Origin: Unio delphinus
Lineage: Eukaryota > Mollusca > Bivalvia > Unionida > Unionidae
Reading direction: 5' to 3'
Length of the DNA stretch: 64,000 nucleotides
Assembly: GCA_029339505.1 (NCBI GenBank)
Contig: JAQISU010000081.1
Coordinates: 21,787,501 to 21,851,500, forward strand
The translations under genes and the position numbers were made by a program. Position 1 is the first letter of the stretch, and each line of letters starts with the position of its first letter. The notes beneath the pieces were generated by a model. It did not search any database. It was given only the letters and a program-made list of their open reading frames with translations, and was not told the DNA's origin. Below are positions 58,346-64,000 of the stretch, piece by piece.

Positions 58346-58837
58346 AACAAGACAATGGGATGAAGGTGCATGTAAAGTTTCATGGTAAGCGATAACCGTC
58401 TTGTGCTGACAGATGACAATCCACAATGTGCCACTTCATCTGCCATCCAGCTCTGTGACCAGAAGAGCTAATAAGAAGCTATTTTTATGACAGGAATGTT
58501 GGAATCTAAAAATACAAAAATCACTCAAGCATGAAATATAGGTCACTGTGACCTACCTTTGGTATGGTTGAGTTACTCTCCTTGAGATGCATCCACATAC
58601 ATTTTTATGAATGTTGGTGATATAGTGTCTAAGATATTGATGGTGCAACAAACCAAGGTAAAAAGGTCATAGTAACCTAGTTTTGGTACAGTTGAGTTAC
58701 TATTAAAAAGATTCATCCACATATTCAATATTTATGAGTATAGGTGAAAATGTAGATGAAATGGTATACAAGGTATCATGAGTATAACAAAAGAATGAAA
58801 AGAGTCACAAACATACTAGCTAAACAATACACAGCAT

Positions 58838-58890
58838 GAATCAAAACAATACACAGCATAAATCAAAACAATACACAGCATAAATCAAAC
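58838..58890. repeat. Three-copy 23-bp repeat
   Basis: ACAATACACAGCATAAATCA recurs three times in tandem with one substitution. Confidence 0.92.
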
Positions 58891-58899
58891 AGAATGAAA

Positions 58900-60010
58900 A
58901 TAAAGTCCATGGATAACATTAAACTTCACAATATATGTAACAAAGAAAACAATGTACTATGGTTGCTGGAAATTACTATTAAAAAAACAGATGGAACTAG
59001 GAATGATGTACAGACAAGTTGAAACACGATGATGAAAAGTTAGCAACTCATGTAAGGATTGAAATCTATAAACAACAGTCCCATCTCACTATGGATATTA
59101 AATTTTGTCACGATTAAGGTAAGAACAATAGTACTCAACTGAATCAAGTATATAAATTACATTTAGTCAGTTAAAAACAATACACGAGGTACCATCTGTT
59201 GAATGTGATAGAGATGTTATAATCTTGGTAGAAAGCAAAAATTCCACATTGTTACTTATCAAATAAATTATGGAACAAATAAGCATATTTTATACAGTAC
59301 AAGTTACACTGTCAACATTATTATTATTATTATTATCATTATTATTATTATTATTACTTCTTATACAAATTCAAAATAAACCAGCATTTCAAATCAAACA
59401 TTTGTATAGGGCACAATGTGGAATAATTTTCATTTTACACTGCAATCTTTCTTATTGTATTGAACTATTTGAATTTTTTAAATTTATTTGAAGTATTATT
59501 TTACTAGTTTTGAAATTTGTACTCACTGAAATGGAAGTATATGGATCCATCAATTAACTAATAGGCGATTTCATTAATATGCATCTTTCAAAATATAGCT
59601 TACAAGATTTATCTCCCTTGTGATATCAAACTGTAATCTGCTTGCAGATGGGGAAGATTTTTTGGAATTGTTTCCTAATCCAATTTTCGATGTATCTGTC
59701 TGTATAAGTCTAATTTGTATCTACTTTTACCTAAATCTGTCCATCATGAAATATTATGCATTTATCTTTTAGCTAAAAGATTTTTCCAGAACATGCAAAA
59801 CTAATGAACATTATAACAATGGACTGATAAAGATGCAGGTTAAATCTTAGAAAAAAATTAAATTAATATGATATGACGATAACAGAATCAAACCCACCAC
59901 CATTTATATCTTTTGTAAAATAAATTTTGATTAAATCAAAATGCTTTATAAAAATTCACAATAGAAAAATAAGGTACTGAGGTTCCACACCATCCTAATC
60001 AATATAATTC
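58900..60010. other. AT-rich sequence with an ATT microsatellite
   Basis: The ATT run is at about 59318-59356. No exon is seen. Confidence 0.5.
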
Positions 60011-60014
60011 CAGT

Positions 60015-60296
60015 CAGTGCCAGATTACCCATAATGCAAAGTACATGCTTAGGGCACAAATCCAGCAGGAGTGCCAGAAAAAAATCAAATTAATTGTTGA
60101 TGATAAAATTCAATGAATTATATATTACCATTTTGATCTGCATGTACAAGTATTTTGATTTGGAACGATGGCAGCATTGTTATTTCCCACCGTCTAAGAT
60201 TTTAATTGTTTTTTTTGAGTTTCACGTTTTGTAGTGAGGTGGGCATCATAAAATTTCCATTGCTTAGGGCTCTAGATAGTCTTTATGCGGCACTGA
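60015..60296. mobile_element. Possible MITE with CAGTGCC ends
   Basis: The left end is CAGTGCCAGATTACCC; the right end is GCGGCACTG, giving a short imperfect inverted pair. The flanks (ATTCCAGT and ATTGCATT) match only in part, so the duplication is not convincing. AGGGC phrases near both ends resemble 51331-51370. Confidence 0.4.
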
Positions 60297-60871
60297 TTGC
60301 ATTGGTATTTTCAAACAATAAAATACAACTGTTCACAGTTGTGAATTTATTATACATGAGCAAAAAAAGAGTGTGTACCAGTCACTGCTAAAATACAAAA
60401 CATACTAAAAGAAAAATCCTGCCAGACAGACCCCCAACCCACCCCATACAATAAAATATGGTGCAATCATAAATGCCTAGATAATAACTTGGATGACAGA
60501 GCAGCAAGGTTGTTAGAATGGTATACCAATGGGCAGTACATAGTCTGGTGGTCAATTGAGACAAAAGGGAAACATTGAAAGTTTTTGCCGCATTTTTTTA
60601 ATTCTTCATGCCAAAATGTGATTTACCAATAGTTCCTTTTGACAAAGAGGGAAAAGGTTTAAATATCATGTTAGATATTGACATTTAATCTCTCTTTATT
60701 CATGTGTTTGCCCAGATATACCAATGTTTAAGCTGTCTCGAAATAAACTTACAAAATTAAAGATAAATATAATGCTCTCCCTCTACATACATTTTTTATA
60801 TATTGTATATTTTAAAAAAATCATATTTCCCAAGTGCGCCAATATATCACATGAATTTATTTGCATTTTAC

Positions 60872-61136
60872 CTAACTTTTGAACCAATTCCCTGTCCTTT
60901 CAGAAAGAGCTCTTGACAAGTTAATGGCACAGTGGTGCGAGTCAAGGCATACTCCATACAAGTTTCCCAGTGGAAATTCCTCATGTCGGTGTCAAGTACA
61001 TTTTCCAGGAAACGTCGGAGTGGCAGGATGTGACTGTTTGGTGCATTCCAGGTTGTGAGAAAGTCTTCCACAATGTGATGAATGGCTTTAGGAGTTGGAA
61101 GATGCTGCTTCTTTGCTTTGTGTTTCATGTCTTCCT
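60872..61136 (-). CDS. FOXRED2: C-terminal-region exon of a second FOXRED2-like gene
   Basis: After an acceptor TTCTTTCAG the exon reads EDMKHKAKKQHLPTPKAIHH, then HILPLRRFLENVLDTDMRNF and YALTRTTVPLTCQELFLKG. These correspond to the penultimate or last part of FOXRED2. The exon begins AG, so a preceding phase-1 G would give GAG (E), the same phase as the end of exon 8 of the left gene. The low end is either the donor AG/GTAAAA (used here, 265 nt) or a stop TAA three bases further on if unspliced. Its position upstream of the left gene's first exon, on the same strand, points to a tandem paralogue whose 5' exons are right of 64000. No preceding exon is visible in 61137-64000. I found no clear terminal exon with an ER-retention tail below 60872. 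Confidence 0.88.
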
Positions 61137-61348
61137 CTGAAAGAATAAAATCGGAATGGTAAGTACATTGATAAAATATTAAATGCATCCTTGTGGTATG
61201 GGCTTAAGACTTTTAGGTAATTAGGTCAAGGCTATGAGTTCCACCATGATTAATGCTAATGACCATGATATCATGGACACTTTGCTTCCATCGACCTCAT
61301 GGCTGTTTGTAGGAGCTGTTAATTAACTCTTGTACAACAGACATTCCA

Positions 61349-61630
61349 ACCGCAAAGATGGCCTAGTAGTTAGAGTCATACCAAAGACTTACAAAAATGG
61401 TACTAACAGCTGCCTCGCTTTGCGCTCAGCATTAAGAGGTTAGTGTTAGGACTGGTCGGCCTGGTGTCAGGATAATGAGACTGGGTGGGACATCATGCTA
61501 CATGTCTGTGGCATGTTGCCCCAGTGCTAGACATCACTATAAACTGCCTCCCTGCAGACATTGTAGTGATATGACTGAAAAATTGTTAAAGCTACATTAA
61601 AAATCCTAATGAAACAAAGAAACAAACAAA
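61349..61630 (+). mobile_element. tRNA-derived SINE, family A, copy 3
   Basis: The plus-strand copy has the A box (TGGCCTAGTAGTTAGAG), a shortened head lacking a good B box, the family body (CATGCTACATGTCTGTGGCA) and the tail ATTAAAAATCCTAATGAAAC. An exact 15-bp target duplication ACAACAGACATTCCA lies at 61334-61348 and 61631-61645. Confidence 0.93.
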
Positions 61631-61649
61631 ACAACAGACATTCCAGTGG

Positions 61650-64000
61650 TTTACTGTCATATATGATTGCACTGGTAGTTGTAAAGAAGTACATAATCAC
61701 ATCTGACTGGAATTATTTCAATGCTGACACAAGATGAGTTGGACTCAGAAAACTCACACTTATTAGCATCATCGCGTCATTTGAGATAATCAAAGTATTC
61801 ACAATACTGATGTTTGCTGCAGACAAGAACAGTGGAAGTGGAAAGAAGGGATGATAAGGATAATGTTCAATATTGATAAGAATTTTCTAATTATGCTTCA
61901 AAGTTAATTGCAACATCAATTAAATCTGCACTTGAATAGAAAAATATAGTTCAGTATAATCTAAAGTTAATTACTGTACTACAAATACATCAATATAGCA
62001 TGATTTTTTTGTGAAAGGGATAATACAAAGAACCCTTCTCATCACTATTTGCTTGGCATGGCTTCATGCATAAGTGTTTGTGTTTGGAAACCACCGTCAG
62101 GACAAGATGGGCATACAAATGCCATAATTAGATGAGAAATGCTGAAAATTTAAGGTGTTTTCAATATTAAGGTAAATGATAAGTGATGTGACAAAAATAC
62201 AGGGCTCCTTTATAAAGCCGTGCTTTGGAACCAAAGTTAACTGCTTGGACAATCAGGGGCCATAACTAGAAGTTTAATACTTGTAACTAAGATTTCAACT
62301 GACCAGAATAAAACTATGTGATCAGGTTGAGCCACATTAATTTCTATATAAACCCTAGGAACTACTTTATATAAATAAGTATAAACAGAATCATATGCAA
62401 ATTAACCAATGTAAACATTCAAATAGAATAAATGCTTTATGCCTTCTGAATGAAACAAAATGTAGGTTCCCCCCTTCTTTTAATTTTTTTTTTGGAATAA
62501 ACTGATTTTGATAGAATAAAAAACAAATCTTTGTAATTTTTTTCCTGAAAATAACATTCTTTTTCTTGACTATATTTGATATAAAACTAGACAAAATTGT
62601 TGCATATATGTTAGGTCAAGGTCTTAATGTATCTTATTTCTGCATGCCATTATTCTGTCCAAAATGGCAGATTCTGAATATTTTTACAACATCTGACATA
62701 TCATAAATTTTATACATGAATATATGGACACACTGACCCATCAATACCTGATGTGTTCTCTTACATGATTGCTATTTCACAAACTGAGGCGTCAAGCATT
62801 CTGAATGAACCAGCTTAACTTTAGTCACTTGCCAGTTGAACAGCAGGATGACCACAAACCAAAATGCTGCAATTCTCTCAAAGAGAAAAGATGACCAGAA
62901 ATCAAAATGATTTACAAGAGTAAGATTTCTTATGTAGACACCTGTCTCAGAGGTGGATAAGTCAAATCTACGACGAACAATATTTGAGATATGATACTTT
63001 CACTTGGGGGTGGGGCTGTCCAAAGATACATTATGACCCTTGGACTCTTGATTTTACAATGTAAGATGCAGACCCTGTGTAGTTATGATGAGACGGAGTG
63101 GGAGATTCCCCCTCTCCTCCACTGTAACTGTCAGGACCGATGTGTTACTTTGTAAGATCATTGTATCCCACCTCTATAACAATTTACCGATAGTCTTCAT
63201 TTGTAAGGAAACCCTTTAGTTAGCCTATCCTATTAATACACAAAATAGTTCTAAAAATAAAACTGGTAACTCATAAGTTTGGATAACGAACTGGCCAAAT
63301 CATGCTGGATTCACCCATGAAAGCAACAAATCCTCAAGTCATTTTCTTTTGTTGAACAGAACAAACCCTTTGCTCTGAATATTGAGTTTCCACTCAGGAT
63401 GCATGAATCCATTTGGATAAGGTATATTATATGATAATACTCTGGGTTGTTCACAAATGTATATTGGCTACAACTGGTGGAATTTTTTTTATGTTGACAG
63501 TTATTACTTGTATGTTTTTGAAGGAGAATTCCCTGTTCTATACACAAAAATGGGCCAGTGATTACGACAAATATTCATTATGCTGAAATAAGTCTCCAAA
63601 ACTGATATGAAATATTTTTAAAAAAGTAAAATAAAAATAAACTGATTAATAAAACTACAAGGAATTGCAATTCTAAACATTTCATATTGCAATTTCTGTG
63701 TTTACTGTGATATAAACTGTCAACTGCTGAAACACACAGCTAACATAATGCCCCTGGGCAATTTTTACTATTTGATCAGCAACTGGCAAACGCAGAAAAC
63801 AATGACATTAAATTCTTAAATCAATGCAAACTGGTATCATAATATATCTTTCTGCTAATACATGTACTAGATGAAGTTTGTAAATTCTGATTCATCACAA
63901 AAACAATGTCATGGAGTAATGTAAAGTACTCAATGTCATGTGATAAAGCTACATAAAAATTTCATGGAGTAATGCAAAGTCCTCAATGTCATGTGATAAA
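61650..64000. other. Likely intron of the right-hand FOXRED2-like gene
   Basis: No exon matching the part of FOXRED2 before the C-terminal exon occurs here, so that exon lies beyond 64000. Open frames are short and motif-free. A direct repeat with TCATGGAGTAATG and TCAATGTCATGTGATAAA occurs at about 63908 and 63962. Confidence 0.5.
63903..64000. repeat. Two-copy roughly 54-bp direct repeat at the window edge
   Basis: TCATGGAGTAATG, then CAATGTCATGTGATAAA, occurs twice; the array may continue past 64000. Confidence 0.85.

Overview
This window is AT-rich, intron-bearing eukaryotic DNA, most likely from a marine invertebrate. I lean towards a mollusc or another lophotrochozoan, but the species cannot be fixed from sequence alone. 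Reasons are the long AT-rich introns with clean GT/AG splice sites, the heavy load of tRNA-derived SINEs, L2/CR1-type LINE, DIRS, hAT and foldback elements, and the abundant micro- and minisatellites. No bacterial or organellar gene was seen.

Only one conventional protein gene can be assembled with confidence. It lies on the minus strand, from the start codon at 25745 down to at least 2137, in eight coding exons: 25556-25745, 18377-18707, 15302-15432, 12110-12230, 7160-7399, 5827-5993, 3974-4139 and 2137-2375. Every junction keeps the reading frame. The joined 528 codons encode a secreted/ER-luminal FAD-dependent oxidoreductase of the FOXRED2 (ERFAD) family, missing only the C-terminal exon(s), which must lie left of position 1. 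A separate minus-strand exon at 60872-61136 encodes exactly that missing C-terminal segment, in the matching splice phase, but it lies 35 kb upstream of the first gene's start. The simplest reading is two tandem FOXRED2-like genes: the 3' part of an upstream copy at the right edge, and almost all of the downstream copy at the left.

The remainder is repeats. Introns of the left gene hold an L2-like LINE 3' end (2.7-3.4 kb), a roughly 100-112 bp satellite touching the exon 6 donor (4.66-5.84 kb), a decayed DIRS-type retrotransposon (8.1-10.4 kb), SINEs, and a 30-bp minisatellite split by an LTR-like insertion (19.5-22.5 kb). Between the two genes lie a 44-bp minisatellite of about 56 copies (27.84-30.3 kb), a 1.66 kb foldback element (31.37-33.03 kb), a complete but mutated hAT transposon with an 8-bp target duplication (40567-42632), a LINE ORF1 relic (about 43.93-44.85 kb), a GC-richer unexplained block (45-49.3 kb), a hAT MITE (51561-51754), a 1.3 kb terminal-inverted-repeat element inside TA repeats (54109-55415), a very long compound microsatellite (55.4-56.05 kb) and a degenerate satellite (57.4-58.35 kb).

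No operon, CRISPR array, biosynthetic cluster or clearly new molecular system is visible. The most interesting signals are the duplicated FOXRED2 locus, the satellite that carries repeated copies of an exon-intron junction, and the foldback element with ten copies of a 16-bp motif in its arms.
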